DNA from: Saccoglossus kowalevskii
Lineage: Eukaryota > Hemichordata > Enteropneusta > Harrimaniidae
Direction of reading: 5' to 3'
Length of the DNA: 11,572 nucleotides
Assembly: GCF_000003605.2 (NCBI RefSeq)
Contig: NW_003130359.1
Coordinates: 407,402 to 418,973 of the forward strand
In this document: positions 1 through 8,379 of the stretch, in pieces
Layout: the number at the start of each line of letters is the position of its first letter
Position numbering within the stretch: the stretch's first letter is position 1
The notes under the pieces: generated by a model
The model's input: the letters and a program-made list of their open reading frames with translations, nothing else
The model's database searches: none
Told to the model about the DNA's origin: nothing
Made by a program: the position numbers and the translations under genes

Positions 1-154
1 CCTAAGCTACGCAAAACGTAATAATAATCAAATTAACTATTAATATAAATTATCTTTTTCGAGGACTATGAAAAAGGTCCTCGGAAGGTGTGTATGTCCT
101 TGGAAGTTGCTATATATCTGTATTTTTGTCCTCGCAACATATAGAAATCCAAGT

Positions 155-200
155 ACACACACACATACACACACACACACACACACACATACAGACACAC
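155..200. repeat. CA dinucleotide microsatellite
   Basis: Alternating AC copies with three interruptions (two T, one G) run from 155 to 200. The tract lies directly upstream of the hairpin at 211-242. The repeat itself creates an apparently open His/Thr-rich frame that should not be read as coding. Confidence 0.95.
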
Positions 201-210
201 TAATTGCAAA

Positions 211-242
211 GACTCCCTTTTTGTGCTTCGCACACGGGAGTC
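211..242. repeat. Perfect 7-bp stem hairpin with nested stem
   Basis: GACTCCC at 211-217 pairs perfectly with GGGAGTC at 236-242. Inside it, GTGC at 223-226 pairs with GCAC at 230-233 round a TTC loop. Together with the preceding CA tract it looks like the end of a non-autonomous mobile element, of the kind in mollusc genomes where a short microsatellite precedes a terminal hairpin. Element identity is inferred. Confidence 0.75.
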
Positions 243-498
243 AAGAATTGTTCCACTTTGAATACATTTTTATAATCAAATGCATATGTTGGAACCCTAT
301 GTTATAACATTGTGAATTTTATGCGACAGTGTAAATTGCAATGTGAAATATGCTCTTAATTGTCTCACAGCCCCCCTCTATTTCACTGAAATAAATAATG
401 ATTGATCATTTAAAATTTATGATTATTCACATTTGAGATGTAAATATCATTCATTGATTATTGCATATGTGTCCCAGGTTATAAATTTAAAACCGCTA

Positions 499-632
499 GT
501 TGTATTCATGTATGCAGATTGTTAACTGCTACAGTTGTATTCATATGCAGATTGTATAACACTACGGTTGTATTCATATGCAAATTGTATACCACTACGG
601 TTGTATTCATATGCAAATTGTAAACCACTACA
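499..632. repeat. Four-copy tandem repeat, 33-bp unit
   Basis: The units are 499-533 (35 bases, diverged), 534-566, 567-599 and 600-632. Each begins GTTGTATTCAT and contains ATGCARATTGT. Copies 2-4 differ at only a few positions, so the array is fairly recent. Because 33 is a multiple of three, a repeated YSYA-like frame stays open by accident. Units 3 and 4 contain ATGCAAAT, the POU-domain octamer. Confidence 0.92.
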
Positions 633-1054
633 GCAATGTATTAATCTTACATTACTGGACATAGTTGTTGTCACAGTAGATTGGGTCTCATACTTGATGT
701 TCCCACCACCAGAAAAATCTTTGTCCTTATTGAACCAAAAATGAAATGAAAACTGAAATCAATTTTTGTATGAATACTTTAAATGATATATCGTGGTTGC
801 AACACATGTGCAGCTAAAAAAATGACAATGGACAGATGGTTGAAAGCCAAACCAATGTTCATAATAGATCCTGAAAATTTCCATGCACCAGTCACATACA
901 TACTAATGAAATTTGTCTGTCAGTGTCAGTCTGCATGTAGTGACAGTGTTGAACAAATAGCCATTCACACATACAGTAATAATTAGTTTCTAAAAACACC
1001 CATGTGTGAGGGAGTGAAACAGCACACATAGGACAGAATGAAGGTGAAACTTAC

Positions 1055-1177
1055 TGCTTCCAGATGGTGGTGGGGACACAGCAGGGATGGGTTGATTGGC
1101 CGATGAGGTGGTAACAGTGTGGCTTGTCAGTAAGACCATTTGTGGTCCTGTTACTTCACCAAAAGGGTTGGCGGTGG
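1055..1177 (-). CDS. AGFG1: AGFG exon 6: NPF-containing segment
   Basis: This exon is 123 bases, phase 1 to phase 1, residues 268-308, and open throughout in the frame required by exon 5. It starts ATANPFGEV. NPF is the motif that EH domains of EPS15-type endocytic proteins bind, and vertebrate AGFG1 carries several of them in this part. The rest is Thr/Ser/Pro-rich and not recognisable on its own. The acceptor CATTCAAG has a weak pyrimidine tract; the donor A|GTAAGT at 1054 is strong. The call rests on phase, the NPF motif, composition and good borders, so it is a little less certain than exons 1-5. Later exons, including the usual C-terminal NPF-type end, were not found in 1-1054. Confidence 0.82.
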
Positions 1178-4100
1178 CTTGAATGAGAAATCATGATTAC
1201 ATGAGAAATGAGAACCCACCCCCACCACCAGAATGTTACACAGAAACAGAAACATAAGCTTCATTCTACCTTGTCTATTTATTAGCTCTAACATGTACCT
1301 CTGTTGAAATATCTTTAGTTAAGTGGCTAGAAGTATCACACTCTAACTTGAAATAATAAGTTGTTTTCAATGTAATTTATTTCCCATTTCCTAGTTTTGC
1401 TCTATAAAATTTGAGATACATCTATTCTACAGTGAATTCATGAGCAACCTGTTTTTTTGAATAACCCAGTGTACTGGACTACTGTAACAGTATATTTTGG
1501 GATTTGTTATAATCTTAATGTCTTCTGAACAACATTTGTAATTTTAAAAGATATTTCAACTAAAAAAACATGTAAACTGAAGTAAGGTGAGGTAAGGTAG
1601 GGTCTTTTACTCATTACAACCCCACCATGCAATTGTTATTTTATGTGGATATATTTCTTGAGACGCAACATGCTCTGCTGATTTAAGAAAAAGCAGAATT
1701 TGATAAATTGGTTAGTTACCAAAACGGTATAATCTGCCATGCATCATGCAAGGGCCATTGCAGGTTCTCTTGTCTATTCAGTTATTTTAAGTAATATATA
1801 ATACCCATTACAAGAACTACTATTACTATTAAGGTGGCTAATTGGAATTAGGGGAATGTTAATGTCTAAACAGTGTCCAGAAAACACACTAAAGAATAGT
1901 TTAATTTTTAGATTGATTAAATAAGATATTTTAGTGAGAACAAAATACTTACATTGAGGAGACACTTAAATGAAGAAAATTATATAAATCAAAACAAAGA
2001 ATAAACAGATGAAAGAAAGTTGAGAAATAGCCACATGTAATCAGGATTAATAGGGAAAATTTGTTTGAAACTTAGTTGAAATAGGACTTGGTGGTCTAAC
2101 AGTGCAATCCTTGTGTCTAATGAGATGCCACAATACTGCTATATCATAAAAACTCACCTGATTGATTAAAGCCTGGTGTTGTTGTTGGCTGACTAAATGC
2201 TGGGGCTGGAGCCTGCTGTCCAAAGGATGATGCATTGGATGTCTGACCAAATGCTGAACCAAAATCTGCAAATCCACCTCCTCCTTGACTCCCTGTGGGA
2301 ATAACATGCATTAAAGAGGGAGCAGTCAATCCCTGGGATTGCACCATGGAACACCATTTTATTAACCCATCATTTTTCTCTCTTTAACCACAGCAAGTTG
2401 TGGTGAGCTTTAGGCTTACACCAAGATGCCAGTTAACACCAAAATTATTTCCAAAACCATATTACTATCAAAAAGTGGTGGCGGTTCATCCGAGCAAATC
2501 ATGTTAACACCAAGCAAGTAGGCAAGTAATATCAAATAAATAAAGAGTATGCAGACTCCATACCTGTAGGCGGTGGCTGCTGTTGCTGTTGTTGTGGCGG
2601 TGCTGCACTGAAAGGATCACCTCCAAGATCTCCTAACAGGTCCATTGATGGTGTCTTTTTCTGAACTGGTTGTTGTGTTTGTGGAGGTAACTGCACAGGG
2701 GAAGCCTGATAAAAAACACAACTCTTATATTATAGATATGCATGTAAAAATAACTGAAAATGTAGGAAAGCATAATCATTTATTTGATGCATGCGTTTCA
2801 TTTGTCAATTGCATTATGATAAAGGTGTATACAGAGGATGAGGGGCAGAACTTTGCTATGAACAAAACTTGTACAAAAATACATGAAGTATAGCATCAGT
2901 TGATAAAGTTGTTTTCAGGGAGTTTCCATGGTAACACTTGACGTTAAGAGTGGTAAATTAAACTTAGCTCAACAGTAAAGTAAAGTAAATGTAAAACATC
3001 ATTAAACAAGCATTGACAATGCACAGTGACAGTTTTATAATTTAATGCCAAATTTCATCATTAGCAGTAATCCAGAAGTGTGACTGTACATTTGGCTAAA
3101 CAGTGCTGTGATGCGATCAGTTGTTGCTGGCAATGTACTGTATTGGGCTGAATATATTAGGTTGAATCACCAAAAGACGTAAAGTGTAACAAAAATCAAG
3201 TATGTAGAATCATTGTACTGAATAAAATCATGCAAGCCATCTCTAAGAAACAGTTGTTAAAATGATGTGCATCAGCAGCCCAGTATAATCCTGATACAAA
3301 GCCCTGTTCATCTGCGAGAAATAATTCCTGATTTTAGACAAAATGACTGTAAATTTGACAAAATCTGATCCGGTCACAAAAAATAACACAACCTATAGTA
3401 TTACCTACGAGTATAGTACATGAAGTTATGTGCAAACTTTCTTGGCATAGACATGAACAAAAACAAAATGGCCACCAGTCGACCATTGTTGCTTGAAGTA
3501 TCAAAATTTTAGAAATCTTGAGGACCAAAATGATGTGAAAATTGATGTGTATATGTAAGTTAACATACATAGTCTGTGTGTTAAATTTGAATGTGTCCAG
3601 TTAAAGCATGTCTGAGAAAAGACAGATGGAGGGATGAACAGATGGACAGACGGAGCCCAAATTAATAGTCTCCCATTTCGGACCAACTAATTTACAATTA
3701 CACACTCACCTGAAAACTGTTTTGTACTACTAATGGTGGTGCATCTTTTCCTAATAAATTTTTTAGTGGCTTGACGCCCGTTGCAGTTCCAGCTTTTGTT
3801 TGCAGCGGTGGTGTCTGTTGTTTGACACTGGCCAACCGTTCAGCTTCAGCTGGACTCACATACCATCTCTTCTTTTCATATTTTTGTTGCATGAAGTCTC
3901 GTACTTTGTGTTCATCTTTTGATTCAGGCTCTGCTTGTGAGCGGGCATCATATAAACCTAACCACACTCGACGACAATACTATAAAACAATTATCATTTA
4001 ACAATTATTAACAACTGCAATATTTGTTTGTAGCTTTCAACAAAATCCTATGAAAAACAAAGCAAATGTATTATAATATATGGGACTTTCAAGCATTAGA

Positions 4101-7100
4101 GCAATTCTAGCTTAGCTCAGATTCCTGTGTTGAGAAACACCATTATAAGCTCCAAGGCATTTTCAAAAGGCAAGTCTTCAATCCTATGATTTTGAAATTG
4201 ACCTACCTCATTTCCTTTCTGTTCAAGGAACTCTATTTCTTGTGGTGTGTAGCTGGCCATGGAAATGGATTTCACTCGATTTGGAGGATTTAAACCACGC
4301 CTAAAAATAAATAAAAACATAGTTAAACACATCCAATGATCATGACATGCACGATGGGTAATTTTTAGATTGATTTTTCTATTCTCCAACTACGTTATTT
4401 TATCAAACACTGGTCTGTCAAACTCACAAATATCACTGGTACATAGTATCATAGTGTGCAACGCAATGAAGATCTAATTTTAAGTCCATGAATTGAGACA
4501 AATATTTCCAAAATACTAAAGCAAATGAGTGTCTAATGTGTACTACACGCTCATGTCAGGAAATCTTCTGTCATTTTGGATAGAGACCTTGAAATCAATT
4601 AGCTATGTGTAGGAAATCTTGTGTTCTTGAATAGATAAAACAAACAAGGAAGTACCTAATGTTCCCATTATAATGTGAATGCTTACTTCCTAAACTAAAT
4701 ATGGAGCAAACAAACTTTTATTTTATAATTTACAGATACATTTTTGTGTTCAGACGGGCTTATTCTAGTCCTAATCAAGGATGTTCAACTACGGAGTTGA
4801 AATGAAGAAATATTATCGGTGAAACAATTTTTTGTTTCTTGACTTTTTTAAATACATACACAACGTATTTCTTCTGAAGAAAGTTCTTTTTATTTCATAA
4901 ACATGCCCACTTTAGTCTTACCTTCAACACACAAAAGTATAAGATGTATAAGGTGGAAAATACTATTTTAACTGGAAACTTAGGCTATTTAGTTCATTTC
5001 CAAACTACTTTTCAAATTATTTTGTTGTTTTTTTCAGATTAGGGAAAAATACACATGAAAGTGCAGAGCCATGGTTTTACCATAAGCCTATTCAAAGTGT
5101 TGCATAGACACACAAAATAACGTAACAAAGTATGGTTTATAATGATACAAAGTATGGCTACTATTAATATTGTTCAAACTACATTTCCACCAGACATCTT
5201 TCTTGTAAACACAGGTCATGTATAACAGTCCTAGGATAAAACTGGGTGTATTCTTGGGTCATAGTTTCGGCTCCAAGAACAAAAGAACCGTATCCAAATT
5301 GAAATTTTTGAATGATGAACGTTTCGTTGGGGCAGAGTTTTAGTTTGAGTCCGTGTGTCTATCTGAACACTGTAAAGATATTTTGTTCTATTAGAAGAGT
5401 GACAATAAGCGTTTATAAAACAAAATTTGCATTTGTTGCATATGGAATCATTAAAATATTACATGTTTCTAATTTAAGAATATGTGCTACTAAGCAACTA
5501 TGGTATTTGGAAGGTTTTCATATGGTCCGAGCAAAAAAAAAATCGGTGGCAAAAGCTGTTGAAAAGTACAAAGCATGTGGAACTATTTTAGGTTATAAAT
5601 TCAAACCAGCCTTAGTAACCAACTTTTTTTATAAAGACCACCTGTCCATAGTTACAAACTTTAGACAGTCCAAATTCAATTCACATGGAAAGTGACCTGT
5701 ATACAGAGGGTACCTGTCTAATGCGATCAGTGATCGCCTCTTTTGCCACCAGTTTAGTCAAACCAATCTGCGCATAAAAACCAAAATAATGGAAGATGAT
5801 TACATACTGAGGACAGAAATTTTCAACTTGGTCAAAACAAACACACTTATTTAATCCCAAACTTCAAATATGTGATGATAAATTTCCCTATAAAAATAGA
5901 AATTAGTCATATTTTTAATTAATTAATTAATCCCCCCATATAAGAACTATAGAGAACAAGTTGTTTATATTCGCTATGTAAGGTTTGAATGTTATATGAA
6001 ATTTTTCAATTAATGACCAGTTTAAAAAACAGTTTTTTGTTCACCTGACAATGTATGGTTTGTAGACTACAAAGCAGCATGTGGCAATAGCTGACGTAAT
6101 ACAATAATCATCAGTGGTCGGCCACTCATCAATAAAAGAATAACCTGCTGCGTGGCAATATGATACCGAATAATATCTAGATCACAGATGGACAATCACT
6201 ATTATATGGTATATTCCCTATTTGTAGTAACATTAAATGGTGTTATAATTAACACTAACTTTAGAATGTTTATTTATAAACACCCAGGTTTATGTATCTT
6301 TGTTACCAAAGCAAATATGGCACATACAGAATCTTGTATATCGGTAGTAAAACATTTCAGTACCAAGGCAAGTTAAGACGACAGAAGTTTTTCCGGATCA
6401 TCCTCTATGTGAGTAATAAAATTCTATGTGTTGTAGATTATTTAAGGTTCATGGAATTGGATGTATTTGGCTGAATTGACAACAGTGAGAAGGTATCTAC
6501 ACCAGTAACATTTTGTTGACATTCTAGTATTTTTGTGACATCTATTTTGCGATAATAAAATGCCAACATAGATACTAAATCTACTAAAGAATAGGTTTGC
6601 CTAATATACATGTATCTACCAAGTATATTAGGATATTGTCAATTATTCTGTGCATATGTAAATATGTAAATTGTTGATGTAGGTAAGGGTGCATAGCTCT
6701 TGTATCAGTCTTTAGTCTTTGTGATGGTATTTTAGTCATTAAATTTGTTATTTTCAGATATTAGGATTTTTATTGACACAGAAGAGTTATGGTTTCTCTC
6801 ATAGACTTGCATAACACTACTGTGTAATGCCAAATGGCATCGCAATGGGCAGCATATGCATGCATCTGAAGCAGACGACATTCATGGAGTTTTTGATAAT
6901 TCTAAGTTAAAATGGAGCATTATATGGCTTCCTTGGGGCCAAAATTACTATCAGACAGGTCACAGTTGAAGACTGTGGCCACATGTGATCCCTTGTCAAT
7001 CAGAATTTTATGGTTGCCAGAGAATCTGCTCCCCAGGGTAAGGGTGTGCATGGCCATGGCATGAGGGCACTGCACCCCTGTTCCCTTGTTTAAAAAAATC

Positions 7101-8379
7101 CCTGAGTTATCAAAAATACCTTTTCCAGTGACGACATATTTTCCTCGTTCGATCTGAAAAGACAATCATGTCTAAAATAACAGTGAGACAGGTGGCTAGC
7201 TAAAAACCTGATGTACAAAATAATTTACTTGAGAAGAATTTCATACATACAATTGAAGGTACAGAAACAAGTGATTCAAGCACAATATATAACTGACATG
7301 AGTTTCCAATAAATTTACAGCCAATTATTATTTACAATGAAAACAAATATCGGCTTGTATAGCAATCTAATTATTTCCTTAATTGCATACACAATGTGTT
7401 ACATATTTTATAAAAAGATTAATACGGATGACTTCAAATAACTTATCGTTTCCAATTTAACAACTCAGTGGACGAATTAAAGATAATATTCAACGAACTA
7501 AACAAAATCTATGTCACAGATTCTTCTATTGTACATGTACATTTGTATGATATACACTGTAGGAGACAACACTGCAAATGAAATAGCATGCAGGGTGTTG
7601 CACATTGGATTTAGTGGTGGCCAATGAAATTTAAAAGCATTCAAAGTCTATACCTTGAAGTTAGTATTGAAAAATATACCTAAAATTCTGTAAATTTGTT
7701 ACGAAATAATTCTTGAACTCAATAATCAATATTTAGTAGATATTCTATACAACATTCATGACTTGTTATACAACACCATTATCACTCAAACGTTTATCGT
7801 GTAACTCATAGCACATCAATGGTGTGTTTACCTTGCATCAAAACATATATATTACTATTGTAATTCCAATCAAAAATAAGAATCACTGATATGTACCTTC
7901 CAATAATAACATAACGTAACATAGCGATTGCATAATGAGTCACACTGAACACTAATTTGTAAAGATGAGGTCATGGTGGCACGGGGAGGCGGTAATGGTA
8001 GCGGTCTAAACCAGATTAGTATCGAACACGCCACGGTAAAATGATCGCAACCAGGTGATTGGTATATGGGCCCGTATACTCTACGGTCGGTGTAGTAGAT
8101 TATATAACATTTCATTGGCTACACGGTAAATTTGATGTCCAGTCCAAAGACCCTCCCTCAAAATATAACACGACGAGACTGACTCGTGTCATGCCTTGTT
8201 AAAATAGCTTGAACTTACAGGATTCCGCTGCACGATGTACACACAAATGAACCTATCGTCATGTTGACATATGTAGGACCCCTTTGGTGGCAATCGAAAC
8301 ATTTCTTATTATGTTCTCTGGCCACCATCTCTCGCAACATCTTCAGATGCTTATCATCTTGCTTCCTCTTCGACGCCAT
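1055..8379 (-). CDS. AGFG1: AGFG-family ArfGAP with FG repeats, 5' six exons (C-terminus off window)
   Basis: The coding exons, in transcript order, are 8379-8219, 4300-4207, 3979-3710, 2705-2564, 2292-2158 and 1177-1055. Every intron has GT...AG ends, and the phases chain without a break (2, 0, 0, 1, 1, 1). The joined product is about 308 residues. It starts MASKRKQDDKHLKMLREM, very close to the start of vertebrate AGFG1. Residues 1 to about 130 form the ArfGAP domain, with zinc ligands C27, C30, C47 and C50. After that come a low-complexity Gln/Pro/Ser/Gly region, FG dipeptides and an NPF motif. In vertebrates the family links Arf GTPase regulation to clathrin-coated pits, binds EPS15-type EH domains and carries VAMP7; the protein was first described as the HIV Rev-binding cofactor Hrb. 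Human AGFG1 is about 560 residues, so roughly the C-terminal 40% should lie beyond the left edge. AGFG2 is the vertebrate paralogue; an invertebrate gene probably predates that split, so the symbol means family rather than strict orthology. Confidence 0.95.
1178..2157 (-). other. AGFG intron 5
   Basis: This intron is 980 bases with GT...AG ends. It contains no exon-like segment or clear repeat that I can see, beyond a short purine-rich GTAAGGT-like stutter near 1581-1605. Confidence 0.85.
2158..2292 (-). CDS. AGFG1: AGFG exon 5: FG-repeat region
   Basis: This exon is 135 bases and enters and leaves in phase 1, so its removal would keep the frame. It covers residues 223-267: a GSQGGGG run, then FADFGSAFGQTSNASSFGQQ with three FG dipeptides, then a Ser/Thr/Pro/Gln tail. 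The ADFG...FGQ style matches the FG-repeat part of AGFG1, which gives the family its name by likeness to nucleoporins. The acceptor is ATTCCCACAG before 2292. The donor is TCAG|GTGAGT at 2157. Confidence 0.93.
2564..2705 (-). CDS. AGFG1: AGFG exon 4: DLL/DPF motifs and polyglutamine
   Basis: This 142-base exon encodes residues 176-222 and leaves one base over. Near its middle it reads KKTPSMDLLGDLGGDPFSAA, related to the vertebrate KKQFDLLSDLGSDIFAAP segment. DLL and DPF are short motifs of the kind that bind clathrin and the AP-2 appendage. That role is inferred from motif knowledge, not shown for this protein. The end is a run of six Gln followed by Pro-Pro-Pro-Thr. The run is coded by mixed CAA and CAG, so it looks like old amino-acid bias rather than a fresh pure-CAG expansion. 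The acceptor is TTTTTATCAG before 2705, and the donor is ACAG|GTATGG at 2563. Confidence 0.92.
3336..3500 (-). repeat. Dispersed repeat copy, inverted relative to those near 10.4 kb
   Basis: Positions 3461-3487 match the reverse complement of 10416-10442 at 25 of 27 bases. The shared core on this strand is AACAAAATGGCCACCAGTC. The outer limits are estimates; the flank from 3336 has the same general look but I could not align it in detail. It lies inside AGFG intron 3. Confidence 0.7.
3620..3690. repeat. Degenerate GACA/GACGGA tract with decayed hairpin
   Basis: A purine-rich tract of GACAGATGGA, GGACAGACGGA-like units is followed by a weak stem: TAGT-CTCC at 3666-3673 against GGA...ACTA at 3680-3689. 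Such tracts with a terminal hairpin are typical of short mobile elements in molluscs (pearl or Helentron-associated types). This copy is old and its limits are approximate. Confidence 0.5.
3710..3979 (-). CDS. AGFG1: AGFG exon 3: end of ArfGAP domain and start of linker
   Basis: This exon is 270 bases, phase 0 at both ends, residues 86-175. It opens with YCRRVWLGLYDARS, the conserved ArfGAP helix region (vertebrate AGFG1 has a similar VCKQIWLGLFDDRS). It continues with KVRDFMQQKYEKKRWYVSP, the family's signature FLQEKYEKKRWYVPP-like block. From about residue 135 it becomes a linker with VKPLKNLLGKDAPPL, matching the vertebrate VKPLKSLLGDSAP motif. The acceptor is TTTTATAG before 3979. The donor is CAG|GTGAGT at 3709. 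Confidence 0.96.
4207..4300 (-). CDS. AGFG1: AGFG exon 2: arginine finger and ArfGAP core
   Basis: This 94-base exon encodes residues 54 (split) to 85, reading RGLNPPNRVKSISM and then EIEFLEQKGNE. It follows a TTTATTTTTAG acceptor and ends at GAG|GTAGGT, phase 0. R55 aligns with the ArfGAP arginine finger. The RVKSISM segment is a hallmark of AGFG proteins and separates them from other ArfGAP subfamilies, which usually have an LGTHISKVRSL-like sequence here. The following intron is short, at 227 bases. Confidence 0.96.
5714..5767 (-). other. Exon-like 54-base open segment in AGFG intron 1, uncertain
   Basis: On the minus strand, GGTTTTTATGCGCAG precedes 18 open codons (IGLTKLVAKEAITDRIRQ) that end at CAG|GTACCC. 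Only one of three frames is open, and the codons look coding-like (Lys, Leu, Val, Ala, Glu, Ile, Thr, Asp, Arg). The length is a multiple of three. In AGFG's exon 1 phase it stops at once, so it is not a cassette exon of AGFG as modelled. It is too short to identify. Confidence 0.25.
6047..6164 (-). other. Exon-like open segment in AGFG intron 1, uncertain
   Basis: On the minus strand, a GCCACGCAG acceptor-like site near 6165 is followed by an open frame reading GYSFIDEWPTTDDYCITSAI and then ATCCFVVYKPYIV. It ends at a possible donor, CAG|GTGAAC, near 6046. Border positions are good to a few bases. GC content is higher than the neighbouring intron. A second frame is also open over most of it, which weakens the coding case. 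It does not fit AGFG phase. It could equally be a fragment of a dispersed repeat. Confidence 0.22.
6920..7153 (-). other. Orphan exon-like open segment in AGFG intron 1
   Basis: On the minus strand, a TTGTCTTTTCAG acceptor-like sequence is followed directly by 77 open codons and a TAA stop (6922-6920). The reading is IERGKYVVTGKGIFDNSG, then IFLNKGTGVQCPHAMAM and ILIDKGSHVATVFNCDLSD. The GC content and balanced codon use are visibly higher than in the surrounding intron, and no low-complexity bias explains the frame. A possible AATAAA polyadenylation signal lies about 145 bases past the stop (6774-6769, minus). I do not recognise the protein. It cannot be an in-frame AGFG exon: spliced from exon 1 (phase 2) it stops after about 22 codons. 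It may be a last exon of a nested or alternative transcript, or a decayed copy of a mobile or processed gene. Confidence 0.4.
8219..8379 (-). CDS. AGFG1: AGFG exon 1: start codon and ArfGAP zinc finger
   Basis: The ATG at 8379-8377 sits in a good animal context (AAAATGG, purine at -3 and G at +4). The exon encodes residues 1-53 plus two bases of codon 54. It holds the whole zinc knuckle: CFDC at 27-30 and CTSC at 47-50, with exactly 16 residues between them, the ArfGAP spacing. The stretch QRGPTYVNMTIGSFVC is nearly identical to vertebrate AGFG. The donor is CT|GTAAGT at 8218. The matching acceptor 3.9 kb away rebuilds codon 54 as Leu and restores CSGILRGLNPP. In canonical ArfGAPs the catalytic arginine is five residues after the last zinc cysteine, and here that position is R55, the first complete codon of exon 2. 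The 5' UTR must lie between 8380 and the divergent gene. No in-frame stop was seen in the codons immediately upstream, so the start rests on homology and context. Confidence 0.96.

Larger units (their letters stand above)
1..1054. other. Probable AGFG intron 6, no exon seen
   Basis: Downstream of AGFG exon 6 on the minus strand, I see no further coding segment with fitting phase, and no convincing terminal exon. Apart from the microsatellite, the hairpin and the 33-bp array, it is plain AT-rich sequence. The rest of the gene therefore lies to the left. Confidence 0.6.
2706..3709 (-). other. AGFG intron 3 with decayed repeats
   Basis: This intron is 1,004 bases with a GTGAGT donor and a TTTTTATCAG acceptor. 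Its upstream part (about 3330-3690) is repeat-derived. The remainder is AT-rich with no recognisable content except a 19-base match to 9596-9614. Confidence 0.85.
4301..8218 (-). other. AGFG intron 1
   Basis: This is a 3,918-base intron with GTAAGT and TTTTTAG ends. Three exon-like islands lie inside it (5714-5767, about 6047-6164, 6920-7153). The stretch next to exon 1 (about 7960-8110) is richer in CpG and contains an inverted CCAAT (ATTGG, 8058-8062) and a near-perfect palindrome (8062-8079), so it may hold regulatory sites. Otherwise it is AT-rich with no recognisable genes on either strand. Confidence 0.85.

Noticed and set aside
68-307. Plus-strand open frame with a His/Thr run
   Set aside because: It is produced by translating the CA microsatellite.
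535-744. Plus-strand open frame with repeated YSYA units
   Set aside because: It is produced by a 33-bp tandem repeat whose unit is a multiple of three; nothing coding-like follows it.
2047-2307. Minus-strand Gln/His-rich open frame over AGFG exon 5
   Set aside because: It is a wrong-frame reading of exon 5; the frame with FG repeats joins the neighbouring exons in phase.
3771-4001. Plus-strand open frame across AGFG exon 3
   Set aside because: It is the antisense shadow of a strongly supported AGFG exon.
5312-5695. Longest uninterrupted plus-strand open frame, 127 codons
   Set aside because: Composition is that of AT-rich intron (many Phe, Lys, Ile, Tyr), with no domain, motif or splice context. 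It is antisense to AGFG intron 1.
7870-8115. Minus-strand open frame just inside AGFG intron 1
   Set aside because: There is no splice support, and reading on from exon 1 stops immediately past the donor. It is better explained as an intronic CpG-richer block.
8168-8189. ACACGA...TCGTGT inverted repeat near the exon 1 donor
   Set aside because: A 6-bp stem is short enough to be chance, and there is no associated feature.
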